A stretch of DNA of 40,806 nucleotides from Neptunomonas sp. (GCF_016744175.1 NZ_JADGEV010000036.1:1-40806), one strand, 5' to 3'. Counted from the stretch's first letter, positions 27,089-35,707 are shown. Made by a program: numbers and translations. The notes: generated by a model from the letters alone, not told the origin.

Positions 27089-27766
27089 GGGATCTGCGAA
27101 CAAGCACCCTTTTACTATTCTACGGATCACATAGATAGGAAGGTCGTAACTCTAATATTGGACTTATTCGTACCTTCCTTGATATTCAAACCTAGGGAAG
27201 GTTTGGATGAGTACAGATTCTTACAGGAAGAAAGTCCGCAGGCTGTGGCACTAGCCCTAATGCTTTTATATATTCTTAATTTTCAGTAACCATTTACCAA
27301 ACAATGCGGACTACTTCATCATTAATGCTAATGGTTTACGAGAATATTTTTCCATAGAAAGCACTTATTATATTTCATCTATCTTGATGTCGTACTTCTT
27401 TGTACTTTTTTAATAGTTCCATTATTTCATGCCTTTAAAGTAATAATTCTTTAAGTAGTTCTCTAGTCAATTCTTTGCTATCAGCAACTAATATATAGAT
27501 AGTGGGAAGAATCATCTTTTGTAGTAATTGATAGAGTATTATTCTTTGCGCTTGACGTTGAATCTAATCCAAAGAAAATAGTTTCGCTACTAGAAGTAAT
27601 CACTCAGAATGAGGATGCTTCGGTTAATATTTCCCTTTGTGCTTTTACATAAGCATTAATCGGAGGAGCATTAGACGTATGAATAGAGTCAAATAACCGT
27701 GAAAGGGAAACTATTTCACCGGCAGCGGTTCGCTGCTCGATTAGAAATTCGTCCTTACTCCCGTAG
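27089..27766. other. Non-coding stretch with inverted repeats
   Basis: I find no convincing gene in these 678 bases. Just after the autotransporter-type gene, AGGAAGGT (27137-27144) can pair with ACCTTCCT (27172-27179), and CAAACCT (27187-27193) with AGGTTTG (27199-27205); one of these may end transcription, though neither has a proper T-run. The rest has stops in all frames and may be eroded mobile DNA. Confidence 0.4.
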
Positions 27767-28166
27767 GAAAATGACACAGAATATCAGCTTAAAGCATTGT
27801 TGCTGCGTAACAATATCAAGCCGACGGTCACGGATAACTGGTCGCAAAAACATCTGCGTTGGTTAACCGAACTCATTCTGCCTTATCCTAGCCAACAGAT
27901 CGTTCTCCAAGAGTACATACAAACGATTACTGAGCGCGTTAAACGGCTTGAACGTTTAGATAATGAGTTGATCCATCAGGTAAAAAACTGGCGCTATTAC
28001 CTCGTTGTTAAAGCGATACAAATGATTGATAAAACGGGGCAAACACTACAATGACGTGATCACGGCCATTGCGTGCGAGATGATTGCGTATATCTGGGCT
28101 ATCGCCAGAGAAGTGGTGCAATCGCCTGTTAATCCTCTCAATCATTTATCACGGGTGCCTGCATAA
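27767..28166 (+). pseudogene. IS110/IS1111-family transposase remnant
   Basis: An open stretch from 27767 encodes EYQLKALLLRNNIKPTVTDN and continues as KHLRWLTELILPYPSQQ... to NWRYYLVVKAIQ, the middle helical part of IS110-family DEDD transposases. It stops at 28054. From 28056 a second piece in another frame encodes ITAIACEMIAYIWAIAREV and ends at 28166, which is the usual C-terminus of the same family. The transposase_20 domain between them (roughly 150 residues) and the N-terminal catalytic domain are missing, so the element is dead. Confidence 0.75.
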
Positions 28167-28490
28167 TGATCAGTTTTGAGTTAGTGCATCGGATCGGACC
28201 ACGGCAGTGGCATAAGCTCCGACGGCGTTAGGCAGGCAACTACGTGAGTAGTTGATCCTCGAACATAGACTGAAGATCGGTACCACGACGCCCCCTCATT
28301 CAAGAAAGTAGTAAGGTAGGCGCTGCTCATTGAAGAATGAGTAATCCACGAATACCAGCATAAAAACCGATGACATTACCGGCCTCATTCAATGTGTTAA
28401 CTCATCCTATTTTGAGAAAAAAGCTTAAAGAAAAGCAAGTATGAGTGCGGGTGAACTTGACAGTGGGATGCGGCAAAAGCCTAAGTTAGC
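28167..28490 (+). mobile_element. Non-coding end of the IS110/IS1111-like element (possible former bridge-RNA region)
   Basis: Starting right after the transposase C-terminus, 300 bases without a gene hold several local inverted repeats, such as CAACTACGTGAGTAGTTG (about 28227-28244) and TCATTC/GAATGA around 28300-28350. IS1111-type elements carry their non-coding, bridge-RNA-encoding end downstream of the recombinase gene, so this may be what is left of it. I cannot fix the element's boundary. Confidence 0.35.
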
Positions 28491-28492
28491 TA

Positions 28493-28518
28493 TTGACGCC
28501 ATAGTCTCTTGTTATAAG
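28493..28518 (-). repeat. Truncated attC-like site
   Basis: On the minus strand TTATAACAAGAG follows directly on the stop codon of the lipoprotein gene, as the left half of the other attC sites here does. GGCGTCA comes soon after, close to the GGCGTTA expected at the right end, but the central stem is missing. The site is therefore partial or degenerate and abuts the IS remnant. Confidence 0.4.
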
Positions 28519-28519
28519 T

Positions 28520-28882
28520 TTACTCTCCTAAGTGAATTACTTTACTTAATTCACCTCTTTGAATATCTTGGATATATATTGCTTTGGGTTTCTTACTTGT
28601 TGAGTAAATGACTACTTTTGATTCAGTTACTTGAATACCATATATCCCAGATTTTATATATACACCACCTGGGTAACGACCAGACGTTGCATACCAACCT
28701 GCTCTGTTATTATGTAACCATTCATTTAGAACAACATATACTTCATCTTTCTTAGTGAGACTTATTCTCTGATCGGCATCATTGCTAAAAAACACTTCAA
28801 CTTCAGGTTCTAACTGAATATCAATTGGCTTACTGCAACTGACTAATACAATTGCGAATAATAAAACGATAATTCTGTTCAT
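28520..28882 (-). CDS. Small cassette-borne lipoprotein, unknown function
   Basis: 120 residues from the ATG at 28882: MNRIIVLLFAIVLVSCSKPI is a textbook lipoprotein signal (lipobox VSC). Longer in-frame starts exist but would bury the signal. The mature part is a small mixed-strand domain (EVEVFFSNDADQRISL, YPGGVYIKSGIYGIQV) that I do not recognise. The gene begins 10 bases after one attC-like site and ends 2 bases before another, so it behaves as an integron cassette gene. Confidence 0.7.
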   Translation of the reverse strand: MNRIIVLLFAIVLVSCSKPIDIQLEPEVEVFFSNDADQRISLTKKDEVYVVLNEWLHNNRAGWYATSGRYPGGVYIKSGIYGIQVTESKVVIYSTSKKPKAIYIQDIQRGELSKVIHLGE

Positions 28883-28891
28883 TTGATAACT

Positions 28892-29004
28892 CATAACGCC
28901 GTTATAATTAGCGTGGTTTGTGTAGTGTGGTTTTGCGGTAAAGTGGCGAAGCCACCGCAAAACGGAGCGTAGTAAACTACATCAGGTTGATGACCTTGTT
29001 AAAA
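28892..29004 (-). repeat. attC-like integron recombination site
   Basis: On the minus strand it starts TTTTAACAAGG (left core) and ends GCGTTATGAG (right core). In between lies a long imperfect palindrome: TTTTGCG/CGCAAAA enclosing GTGGC/GCCAC around a GAA loop. Size about 113 bp. The stop codon of the 28982-29176 gene lies inside it, as is common for cassette genes. Confidence 0.7.
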
Positions 29005-29176
29005 TTTTATGCAGTTGTACGCTATTATAAAAACAAACTACTACAACTGCCACTAAACTTAGCCGCACTCCAAGATGAGCATAAAATAGCTCTTGGTCGA
29101 CGCTGCCATACGATAGCAACATTGAGCCTATGCGGTATATTTCATATGAAATTGGCGCTGCCAGTAGAGCAAACAT
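28982..29176 (-). CDS. Small cassette-borne membrane protein
   Basis: 64 residues from ATG at 29176 with two hydrophobic segments (MFALLAAPISYEIY and VRLSLVAVVVVCFY). The same frame is open for 18 more codons upstream (through SFLSTLGKANLIYV) but has no start there, so the gene may be N-terminally truncated. It ends within the attC-like site at 28892-29004. No function can be assigned. Confidence 0.5.
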   Translation of the reverse strand: MFALLAAPISYEIYRIGSMLLSYGSVDQELFYAHLGVRLSLVAVVVVCFYNSVQLHKILTRSST

Positions 29177-29226
29177 TACATAAATTAAATTCGCCTTGCC
29201 TAATGTAGACAGAAACGAGGCATCTT

Positions 29227-29272
29227 GACAAACGGCAGCCTAAATAATAAATTTAATGCTCACTCGTTATCA
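29227..29272 (-). repeat. Possible degenerate attC site
   Basis: On the minus strand TGATAAC (29272-29266) and GTTTGTC (29233-29227) could be the left and right cores of an attC of about 46 bases preceding the small membrane-protein cassette. The central stem is poor, so this is tentative. Confidence 0.25.
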
Positions 29273-29354
29273 CAGGCATCTAAAGTCTGATAGTGATATT
29301 AATGGTAATTTTCCTAATCAGGAGCATACCAAGGCAGGCAGCCTTTATCATTAG

Positions 29355-29373
29355 GTACAAGTTATACTTGTAC
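29355..29373. promoter_or_regulatory. Perfect 7-bp inverted repeat containing GTTATAC
   Basis: GTACAAG (29355-29361) and CTTGTAC (29367-29373) flank TTATA. The repeat could be an operator just upstream of the nuclease-like gene. It also contains GTTATAC (29361-29367), identical to the right core of the attC-like site at 29855-29915, so it may instead be the left boundary of that cassette. Confidence 0.35.
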
Positions 29374-29374
29374 G

Positions 29375-29860
29375 GTGATACTAAATTGGGGGCTAAGCAA
29401 CCAGCTTACCCTTACCAGAAAGAGCACAGCCATTCGCTCTTCTGGCATTGATTTTGGTATTCATATACCTGTTAAAAATGCTGTTCGCACATTACCCGCT
29501 TCAAAACATTACAAAAATATCTCATACGAAACACTTGCCGCTAGCTGGTTTACTAATGACGGCTGGGAAGTATTGATGCCCCTTGTCGATCATGGATCAA
29601 AAACAGATTTAGTTATTGTTGACGACTCAAACTTTTACCGCATACAAGTAAAGTCGTTAGCCTCAAATGACGAAGAGTAAACTGTTCAAAACCAATGGGG
29701 GGATATCAAAATCGATTATGTGATTTTCTTTTCCCATACTGGAAATTGGGGGTATATCACGCACCCATTCAGAGAGAAAAGCAAGAAGCTAAACTCAGAT
29801 GGCCATATGCGATTCCACCAGCATGAAAAAAACTTTGCAAAAGCATTTCAGCGCATTTAA
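29375..29860 (+). pseudogene. PD-(D/E)XK nuclease-like gene with an in-frame stop
   Basis: The frame from a GTG at 29375 encodes 101 residues and then meets TAA at 29678-29680, but continues in the same frame for 59 more codons to a second TAA at 29858-29860. The core reads ETLAASWFTNDGWEV, then DHGSKTDLVIVDDSNFYRIQVKS, the D-(10-12)-(Q/E)xK pattern of PD-(D/E)XK nucleases, like the group-I-intron-associated/holiday-resolvase-like class. The part beyond the stop (DYVIFFSHTGNWGYITHP) looks like the natural continuation. The simplest reading is one nonsense mutation of a codon such as CAA. Its final stop falls in an attC-like site on the same strand. Confidence 0.65.
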
Positions 29861-29915
29861 CCGCTGAAACATCAATGAGCTGCAGGATAACAACCTTGCA
29901 ACTCACTGGTTATAC
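29855..29915 (+). repeat. attC-like site (about 61 bp) in plus orientation
   Basis: TTTAAC (29856-29861, holding the stop of the nuclease-like gene) and GTTATAC (29909-29915) form the cores. Inside, TGAGCTGCAGG pairs with CCTTGCAACTCA around a short loop, with one mismatch and one extrahelical A. Extrahelical bases and a length near 60 are hallmarks of attC. It points opposite to the other attC-like sites here. Confidence 0.55.
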
Positions 29916-29946
29916 ACCCATCCAAAACAAAGTTTTGAAGCAAAAA

Positions 29947-30879
29947 TCATATCCAAACTTTTTTTACAGCCCCCCTTTGCTCTCTAACAGCGCTACGTAA
30001 TTCATCAAAAAGTGCCAAGTTAAAATTAATTGTTCGCAACTTGGATTTACCCTCTCTTTTCGGTTTAACTAAGCCTAAAAGGGGGTACGACTTATCTTGA
30101 GTTTGGAGAGCAATGCGAGAATTCCTTGTTAATAGCTCCACAGGATTTTCAGATAACTCAATATTAATAATTTCAAACAACCAAATGGAAGTGTGTGTCC
30201 GGAATAAAATGCCTTTACGTATATCAATTCGCCTTTCATATATATCATATTTGGTAGTAACAGAGCGGAGTATTATATCTACAAATGTAGGTAAAAAGAA
30301 TATTATTGCAGCAAATCCTATTATATCTCTAAAACGGCCAAAATAGGTGTGTATCAAGCGCTTATCCAAATCTAAAAAGAGGATTAGAAACAATACACTA
30401 CCAATCAACAACATAATAATATGAATAGAAAAGCTTGTTGGACGTCTATACTTTGACGAATACAGCAACAAGCCAGGGCCATCTTCATCTTGTGTTTGAA
30501 AAACAGTTTGTTTTGGTTGATCAGCGACAGTTGGCTCTATGCCTAGTTCGGAAAGTTTTTTCTGAGCGACTTCCAAATCAGGGTCAATCAATAAAGCCAT
30601 ATGATACTTTTCTATCGCTTTATCTTTATCTCCCCTCCTCTCTTTTGTCAGCCCTAAATAATACCAAGCCAATGAGTTTCTTGGTTCAACCTCGATCAAA
30701 GCACTAAAGCTATCCCCAGCTTCCTTGAATTTTTCAAGCCTAAAGTCACATACACCCAACTTATATAACGCCTCAAAATTTTTATCAGAATTTTCTAGTA
30801 CTTCTGCAAAGAGTGGGCGTGCCAAGGTAATTTGATTTTTATTAAAGTACTGATTGGCTAATTTAAACTTAGATTCCAT
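29947..30879 (-). CDS. TPR protein with two membrane helices and a bacterial PH domain
   Basis: 310 residues. Three TPR units occupy about 1-115 (LANQYFNKNQITLARPLFAEVLENS, ALYKLGVCDFRLEKFKEAGDSF, AWYYLGLTKERRGDKDKAIEKY). Two hydrophobic helices lie around 155-172 and 187-205. The C-terminal 100 residues (YDIYERRIDIRKGILFRTHTSIWLFEIINIEL) look like a bacterial PH (DUF304/bPH_2) domain. GGGAG lies 8 nt before the ATG, and the stop of the OmpA-like gene is only 15 bases upstream, so the two form an operon. It probably sits in the inner membrane with TPR and PH parts in the cytoplasm. Function unknown. Confidence 0.8.
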   Translation of the reverse strand: MESKFKLANQYFNKNQITLARPLFAEVLENSDKNFEALYKLGVCDFRLEKFKEAGDSFSALIEVEPRNSLAWYYLGLTKERRGDKDKAIEKYHMALLIDPDLEVAQKKLSELGIEPTVADQPKQTVFQTQDEDGPGLLLYSSKYRRPTSFSIHIIMLLIGSVLFLILFLDLDKRLIHTYFGRFRDIIGFAAIIFFLPTFVDIILRSVTTKYDIYERRIDIRKGILFRTHTSIWLFEIINIELSENPVELLTRNSRIALQTQDKSYPLLGLVKPKREGKSKLRTINFNLALFDELRSAVREQRGAVKKVWI

Positions 30880-30894
30880 AAAGTTTACTCCCAG

Positions 30895-32799
30895 TTAGGC
30901 GGCTGGTGCATCTGATGCATTTTCTGCAGCTGCGGCATCTGCTGATGGAGGCGGCGATGGTGGTTCATCATCACATGAATTTATACTTTCCTTCGATTCT
31001 TCAACTTCGCCATGCTCATAATGATCTTCACCGTCCTTGTTATCTTCACCATCCTTAGTATCCTCGCCATCCTTAGTATCCTCGCCATCCTTGTTATCTT
31101 CCTTATCATGCTCGTCGAACAAGTCATTTGGTTCATCTGGATCAGGATAGCTCATATCCGACTCTGCAGTTGTTACCTCAGCATGATCGGACGACGAAAG
31201 TAAAACCATACTATCCTCATCTGTATCCCAAGGGTTCTGTATAGGTGTTGCACCAGAGGGGGGTGTCATAATGTCATTATCAGCAATACCTTCTTCATTA
31301 GGTAAGCATTCTAATTGAGGCCCATCTGGGACACCTGTATAAAAATGACCGTCAACTAATTGAGGCTCAGCTGGATCAAAGGGTTGTAAAATAATATCAT
31401 TACCGACGGGACCATTTGGGTAAGAAGTAATGCCTTCAGCTACTTGAGGTTCGTCTGAGTCAGGATGACCGTCCATATCCAATTCTACTGAATCAAAACT
31501 AACCTCATCTGAACCCCAGGGGTCTTGCGCGGATGCTGAGTCAGAAGGGTCTAAAGTAACACTATTGCCGGCTTGATCAGTTACTTCAGCCGCTTTTATC
31601 ATCTCACTGACTTGCTGGTTTATATCATCTACAGTAACAGCCCAACTTTGTATAATTAAAATACCATTACTTTCAATAAAATAGAGACCTGATTCATCAT
31701 AGCTAGATTTGTATCTATACTCCGAAGCGTTAAATGCTTTTTCCGCTCCAGATTGTATCGTGTGACCGCTAAAAATCGCATCAAGTCTTCCCTCAGAAAG
31801 CCGTGTAGGATTTGCACTCACATTAGGTCCTTGATCTTTTTCTACTAAGTAAGCCTGTATTGCATGTTTCTCTCTAGTGCTTAATTTTTCTACTTTCGGT
31901 AGTAAATGATTGTAAAGAGCCCTTTGAACATCTGTCATACTTTTTAGGTCAGCATCATAATTTTCATCGATACCAGCGGCTACTGCTATTGAAAGGGCTT
32001 GATACATGTCATATCGTTGATCAGCAATCTCTCCAGTTAAGTTCGATATAGCAAGATCAACAAAACTACCTAATATCGATTTACCTAAAGTTTTACCCAC
32101 TTGTAATGGATTGATTTTTCTCCCGCCTTTTAAAATACCCCAAACTTGCTCTTGAAATTCTTCTTGATTGTCAGATGGAGCAGCCATAATCGGATTTTCA
32201 GGCAGCGCTATATCCCGTCTTATTAGGTCAGCCTCAGGTTCAACCAACTTCTGGAATAGCTCTTTTCCATCTACCCAGTCTTGATCAAAGTTATCAGGAA
32301 AACGTTCATTTCTAAGCTCTGTCAGTTCTGATTCATCCTTTACGCCTTCCTCCTTTTCTGGGATAGGATCCGGGACATTATTATATTCAATGTCAATAAG
32401 AGCACTGCGACTCTCGGCCACATCATATTCAGCATTAGGGTTTTCTGGTTCATCTATTCCAGGCTCTACAGCCCACTCCCCCATCGGGATCACGCTTATT
32501 CTCTCAGAATCTACTCCTTGATCGACTAGCCATGCTTTTAGCCATTGGGCTCGTTTAAGAGATAGATTACGATTAAATGAATTTGAACCTGGATGGCTGG
32601 CATAACCGCGAATAATGACTTTATTATGAGTGCCAACAATATCGTGCTGTATTTTATCGAAATATTGAATCAAATTTTTCTGTGTTTTAAGGTCAGGTAC
32701 CGATTTTCCAAATTCGAACCCCACTCCATTTTCAGGCTGAGAAACGAATTCTTTTTCATTAATCGGGTCACCAAGTGTTATTTTTGACTTCCTACTCAT
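30895..32799 (-). CDS. Leaderless OmpA-like protein with acidic repeat tail
   Basis: 634 residues from ATG at 32799 (MSRKSKITLGDPINE), with GAGGA about 8 nt upstream; an earlier in-frame start would add 11 residues. Residues about 25-135 are an OmpA-C-like domain (NKVIIRGYASHPGSNSFNRNLSLKRAQWLKAWLVDQGV, RISVIPMGE, ESRSALIDIEY), the peptidoglycan-binding fold. There is no signal peptide or membrane helix, which is unusual for this fold. The middle (200-400) is helical and unrecognised; the last 220 residues are strongly acidic, ending in five or more EDxKDG repeats and an Ala-rich tail. It shares an operon with the TPR/PH gene. It could be secreted by a non-Sec route, for example the T6SS; that is only an idea. 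Confidence 0.75.
   Translation of the reverse strand: MSRKSKITLGDPINEKEFVSQPENGVGFEFGKSVPDLKTQKNLIQYFDKIQHDIVGTHNKVIIRGYASHPGSNSFNRNLSLKRAQWLKAWLVDQGVDSERISVIPMGEWAVEPGIDEPENPNAEYDVAESRSALIDIEYNNVPDPIPEKEEGVKDESELTELRNERFPDNFDQDWVDGKELFQKLVEPEADLIRRDIALPENPIMAAPSDNQEEFQEQVWGILKGGRKINPLQVGKTLGKSILGSFVDLAISNLTGEIADQRYDMYQALSIAVAAGIDENYDADLKSMTDVQRALYNHLLPKVEKLSTREKHAIQAYLVEKDQGPNVSANPTRLSEGRLDAIFSGHTIQSGAEKAFNASEYRYKSSYDESGLYFIESNGILIIQSWAVTVDDINQQVSEMIKAAEVTDQAGNSVTLDPSDSASAQDPWGSDEVSFDSVELDMDGHPDSDEPQVAEGITSYPNGPVGNDIILQPFDPAEPQLVDGHFYTGVPDGPQLECLPNEEGIADNDIMTPPSGATPIQNPWDTDEDSMVLLSSSDHAEVTTAESDMSYPDPDEPNDLFDEHDKEDNKDGEDTKDGEDTKDGEDNKDGEDHYEHGEVEESKESINSCDDEPPSPPPSADAAAAENASDAPAA
31024..31095. 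repeat. 18-bp tandem repeat, four units
   Basis: Four consecutive 18-bp units (ATCTTCACCATCCTTAGT and near copies) lie inside the OmpA-like gene and encode the acidic hexapeptide repeat (D-N/T-K-D-G-E). Unit number is likely to vary by slippage between strains. Confidence 0.9.
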
Positions 32800-32920
32800 A
32801 ATGCATTTCCTCTTTCTCAACGAGATAAACACTGGCCTTTATACTCTCACGGTGCAATTACAAAACACAATATAAGTTATTTTGATATTTATTCTTTCCG
32901 TTAAGGCGTAATTCTAAAAA

Positions 32921-33052
32921 ATGAGAATATCTAAAAAGAACCAACTAAAACTAAAAACCACTGCACTGCTATTAGTGATATTGCTTTTAATGGTAGTAGG
33001 GGCAGATTATGTCGTCGACTATTTTGGCGGCAGCTCTCATGTCCCTGAATAG
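32921..33052 (+). CDS. Possible small single-pass membrane protein (43 aa)
   Basis: ATG at 32921 opens a 43-codon frame: a basic N-terminus (MRISKKNQLKLK), one hydrophobic helix (TTALLLVILLLMVVGA) and a polar tail ending SSHVPE. The composition is that of a real small membrane protein. No good Shine-Dalgarno sequence is near, which lowers confidence. I see nothing else in the 440-base gap 32833-33272 except the hairpin before 33273. Confidence 0.4.
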   Translation: MRISKKNQLKLKTTALLLVILLLMVVGADYVVDYFGGSSHVPE

Positions 33053-33244
33053 GCTTACTACCTATCTATGATATCTTTTGCAATACCAGTCTCTTATGCC
33101 GCTAGTGCTTGTGTAAAAGCATTTGACGATAATGATTGATCGTAGAGAGTAATTCGAAATCATAATTTTTTTCCGCTTTAGTTTCTAAACAAACAAAACC
33201 GCCAATAAATAACATTTTTTTCTAGCGCGACGCCCCCTTACACT

Positions 33245-33270
33245 GAACAGCATCACCCTTGAGGCTGTTC
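33245..33270 (+). promoter_or_regulatory. Inverted repeat sequestering the ribosome binding site of the Mor-like gene
   Basis: GAACAGC (33245-33251) and GCTGTTC (33264-33270) form a perfect 7-bp stem whose 12-nt loop and 3' arm hold the GAGG at 33261-33264, directly before the ATG at 33273. It could be an operator or an RNA hairpin limiting translation. Confidence 0.4.
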
Positions 33271-33272
33271 AA

Positions 33273-33716
33273 ATGACTACTCAAATCGCCAAACTACAAA
33301 GCCTATTACCCGACTCGATCCATGCGGTGGCAGCGGCCATCGGTATGCCTGCCACACTCAAGTTATTAGAACGGTTGGGCGGTACTACATTGCCGATGCG
33401 CTTGGAGGTTAACCGTTTGGGTCGTGCGGCGCTTGATGCTTTGTCTCAACAGATAGGCCATGATGAAACCCAAAAGCTGGCGTTATATTCTGGCGGTGAG
33501 CCGCTGTATATACCCCAGTGTCATGTGGCCGTTCGTCGTTTGCGTGATCTAGATATCTGCTCTGCATTTGAAGCGGCGGTACGTGATGGAACAACGGCCA
33601 ACGCTGCCGTGACTGAGCTGGCTTTAAAGTACAAGCTGACTGATCGGTGGGTGTGGCGTATTTTGAAAGAGACGCCGATCCAGATTGAACCTGCCACGCC
33701 TGATCTATTTAACTAA
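33273..33716 (+). CDS. Mor/C-type phage transcription activator-like protein
   Basis: 147 residues. The pattern GEPLYIPQCHVAVRRLRDLDICSAFEAAVRDG, then VTELALKYKLTDRWVWRILKE, is that of the Mor/C family of phage Mu activators: a short beta-strand dimer region ending in YIP, then a helix-turn-helix. In Mu-like phages Mor turns on middle and late transcription. Here it precedes three tail-type genes on the same strand with no replication, portal or capsid genes. The 114 bases to the next gene would hold the promoter it might control. Confidence 0.65.
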   Translation: MTTQIAKLQSLLPDSIHAVAAAIGMPATLKLLERLGGTTLPMRLEVNRLGRAALDALSQQIGHDETQKLALYSGGEPLYIPQCHVAVRRLRDLDICSAFEAAVRDGTTANAAVTELALKYKLTDRWVWRILKETPIQIEPATPDLFN

Positions 33717-33830
33717 GCCATTTGAGCAGCCACTTAACTCCTTCCCCTAATCCCTTCGCACCACACTTAATACACTGCTGATATCACCACTATTGATCTA
33801 GCGTTTACGCAAACAATAAGGAATGTCAGC

Positions 33831-34247
33831 ATGTTTGAAAAACTACCACGACTCGCTATCCCTGGCAGCATGGCCGAATGCGCCAACTGTGTGGCGGGCC
33901 GCTCTGAATATATCGGCGAATCTAAATGGGGTATCAAGAACGGTATCGCCAACTATAACGACACGGCCATTAATCAATACGGCGAATGGAGTGTGGGCAA
34001 TATCCCGCTTAATGCAAAGCGCCTCACCGTGGATATCTGGGTGCAGACCACCAATAACCAGCCTGAAATAGACCGTGTTACTCGCCAGATTAACAAGCTG
34101 GCCGGAGTGCCTATTGTCTTTGATGCGAACAACGATGACACAGACCACGAAACCTACCGTGTATTCGGTATCTGCACCGACTTTTATCAGGTCGTTCCTT
34201 ACGCGACAGAAACCCAATGCAACATGGAAATATTAGGACTCAGATAA
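33831..34247 (+). CDS. Phage tail-associated protein
   Basis: 138 residues, MFEKLPRLAIPGSMAECANC, with AAGGA 8 nt before the ATG. The product is a small soluble mixed fold (YGEWSVGNIPLNAKRLTVDIWVQTTNNQPEIDRVTRQINKLAGVPIVFDANN) of the sort found as minor tail or baseplate proteins upstream of tail fibres in Mu-like phages. The assignment rests mainly on its neighbours. Its TAA overlaps the next ATG (TAATG). Confidence 0.5.
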   Translation: MFEKLPRLAIPGSMAECANCVAGRSEYIGESKWGIKNGIANYNDTAINQYGEWSVGNIPLNAKRLTVDIWVQTTNNQPEIDRVTRQINKLAGVPIVFDANNDDTDHETYRVFGICTDFYQVVPYATETQCNMEILGLR

Positions 34248-35707
34248 TGGCTATTGACCAACAGATTGCAGTATTCCCCCCGTTTCCCAAACGCCTAACC
34301 GAAGGCCGTATCTATGTGCCTCAGATGGACGCAGCGCTTAACCGACTAGAGACGCTAGATACCGAACTCAACACCTGGGGCCAAGAAGCCAACCAGCTGC
34401 AAATAGAGATTAACAGTGCCGCGCAATCGGCCAGTGCTGATAGTGATACAGCGCAAAACGCAGCAACAGTGGCGACAAACAAAGCAACACAAGCCAGCGA
34501 CTACAAAGACTCTATTGAAGCGCTAGCCGCTGCTGTTATGTCTGCGATGGGTTTACCCTCTCTGACCGGTAATGCAGGAAAGCGCTTAACCGTTCTTAGT
34601 AATGAAATGGGTGTAGCTTGGATAGGTGGTTTTGCACATCCCGCGTATATCAATAACGCCGCCACCGGCACTGTTGATTTGAACCTAAAAGCGGCCACAG
34701 TTTTTGAGTTAACACTCACCGGTGATGTCACCCTCAATGCTATCAATCTACCCACAGGCAATGAGCGTTCGGTTGCCTATCTGAATGGCACCAATCTTGG
34801 AAGTTACGCCGTTACCAGTAATATCGATTTTTCGAGTGTGGCATTGCTGGCGGGGTATTCCGTCTCGCAGATGAAAAAAACAGGGCGCACGTTCACGCCA
34901 GATGCGGCGGCGGGTTCTGAGTTAGCTGAAATGAAGCTTAGTAACGCAGGTGACAAGCTGATTGTTATGGGCAAAGGCAGCTCAAATGCCTCCATCATTA
35001 CGGTGTATCACTGCAACCAAGGACTTGACTCGATCACGCTTCACTCATCCCATACGATTGATTACACGTTCACAGGGTTGGATGTGTTTGCAATCAGTGA
35101 CGATGGCACAAAAATGGTCGTACGCAAATGGGCATCAAATGAAGTTGCTTACTGGACGTTATCAACTCCATGGGACGCTACAACCCTGACAAAAATAGGC
35201 GTTATTGCTCCGGCTCATTACAGTTCGATTGGCTATATATATGCAATGGCATTTTCGGGTGATGGTGCACGTTTTTACGTGGTTGACGGTGATTCGAGTT
35301 TGCTGTGGTGGGATATACCAACCGCATTTGACATATCCAGCATAGCCAGCGGCCCAGCTGGAAGCACGCAAATAACATCATCAAATATGGGGTTGGCTAG
35401 CCTAACAATCTTGCCTAATCATTCCGGCCTTATTATTACGAATGGGTATAACGATGACACGCATGGTCGCCGCCTGGAAAAGTGGGCGTTTCCAAGCATA
35501 GGCAATCCAGTTGGTGCAACGCTAGCAGAAGTATCCACCTCACTTTACGCTGATATGAATGTCCCCAGACGCAGCACATTTATTAATGACGGGTCGCGTG
35601 TTATTGCGTTCGGAAATACAAAAACATTGCATGAATACGACATTCAGACATCGCAAATTATCACGCTTCATCAAGTCGGCAATACCATCATCGCGAGGAA
35701 TACATAA
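34247..35707 (+). CDS. Phage tail fibre-like protein
   Basis: 486 residues from ATG at 34247, which shares its A with the stop of the previous gene. An N-terminal attachment part (PPFPKRLTEGRIYVPQMDAALNRLETLD) leads into a coiled-coil Ala/Gln-rich shaft (IEINSAAQSASADSDTAQNA), then a beta-rich region (ATGTVDLNLKAATVFELTLTGDVTLNAINLP) common in tail fibres. The C-terminal 250 residues look like a YVTN/WD-type propeller (ISDDGTKMVVRKW, FSGDGARFYVVDGD), probably the receptor-binding head. Part of a three-gene translationally coupled unit. Confidence 0.7.
   Translation: MAIDQQIAVFPPFPKRLTEGRIYVPQMDAALNRLETLDTELNTWGQEANQLQIEINSAAQSASADSDTAQNAATVATNKATQASDYKDSIEALAAAVMSAMGLPSLTGNAGKRLTVLSNEMGVAWIGGFAHPAYINNAATGTVDLNLKAATVFELTLTGDVTLNAINLPTGNERSVAYLNGTNLGSYAVTSNIDFSSVALLAGYSVSQMKKTGRTFTPDAAAGSELAEMKLSNAGDKLIVMGKGSSNASIITVYHCNQGLDSITLHSSHTIDYTFTGLDVFAISDDGTKMVVRKWASNEVAYWTLSTPWDATTLTKIGVIAPAHYSSIGYIYAMAFSGDGARFYVVDGDSSLLWWDIPTAFDISSIASGPAGSTQITSSNMGLASLTILPNHSGLIITNGYNDDTHGRRLEKWAFPSIGNPVGATLAEVSTSLYADMNVPRRSTFINDGSRVIAFGNTKTLHEYDIQTSQIITLHQVGNTIIARNT

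Noticed and set aside
27797-28054. Intact small gene
   Set aside because: It is only the middle segment of an IS110-family transposase, with the true C-terminus found in another frame just downstream.
30895-32799. OmpA-like gene as the missing TssL of the T6SS
   Set aside because: It has no DotU-type domain and no membrane helix, its OmpA-like part is at the N-terminus rather than the C-terminus, and it lies 10 kb away among cassette DNA.
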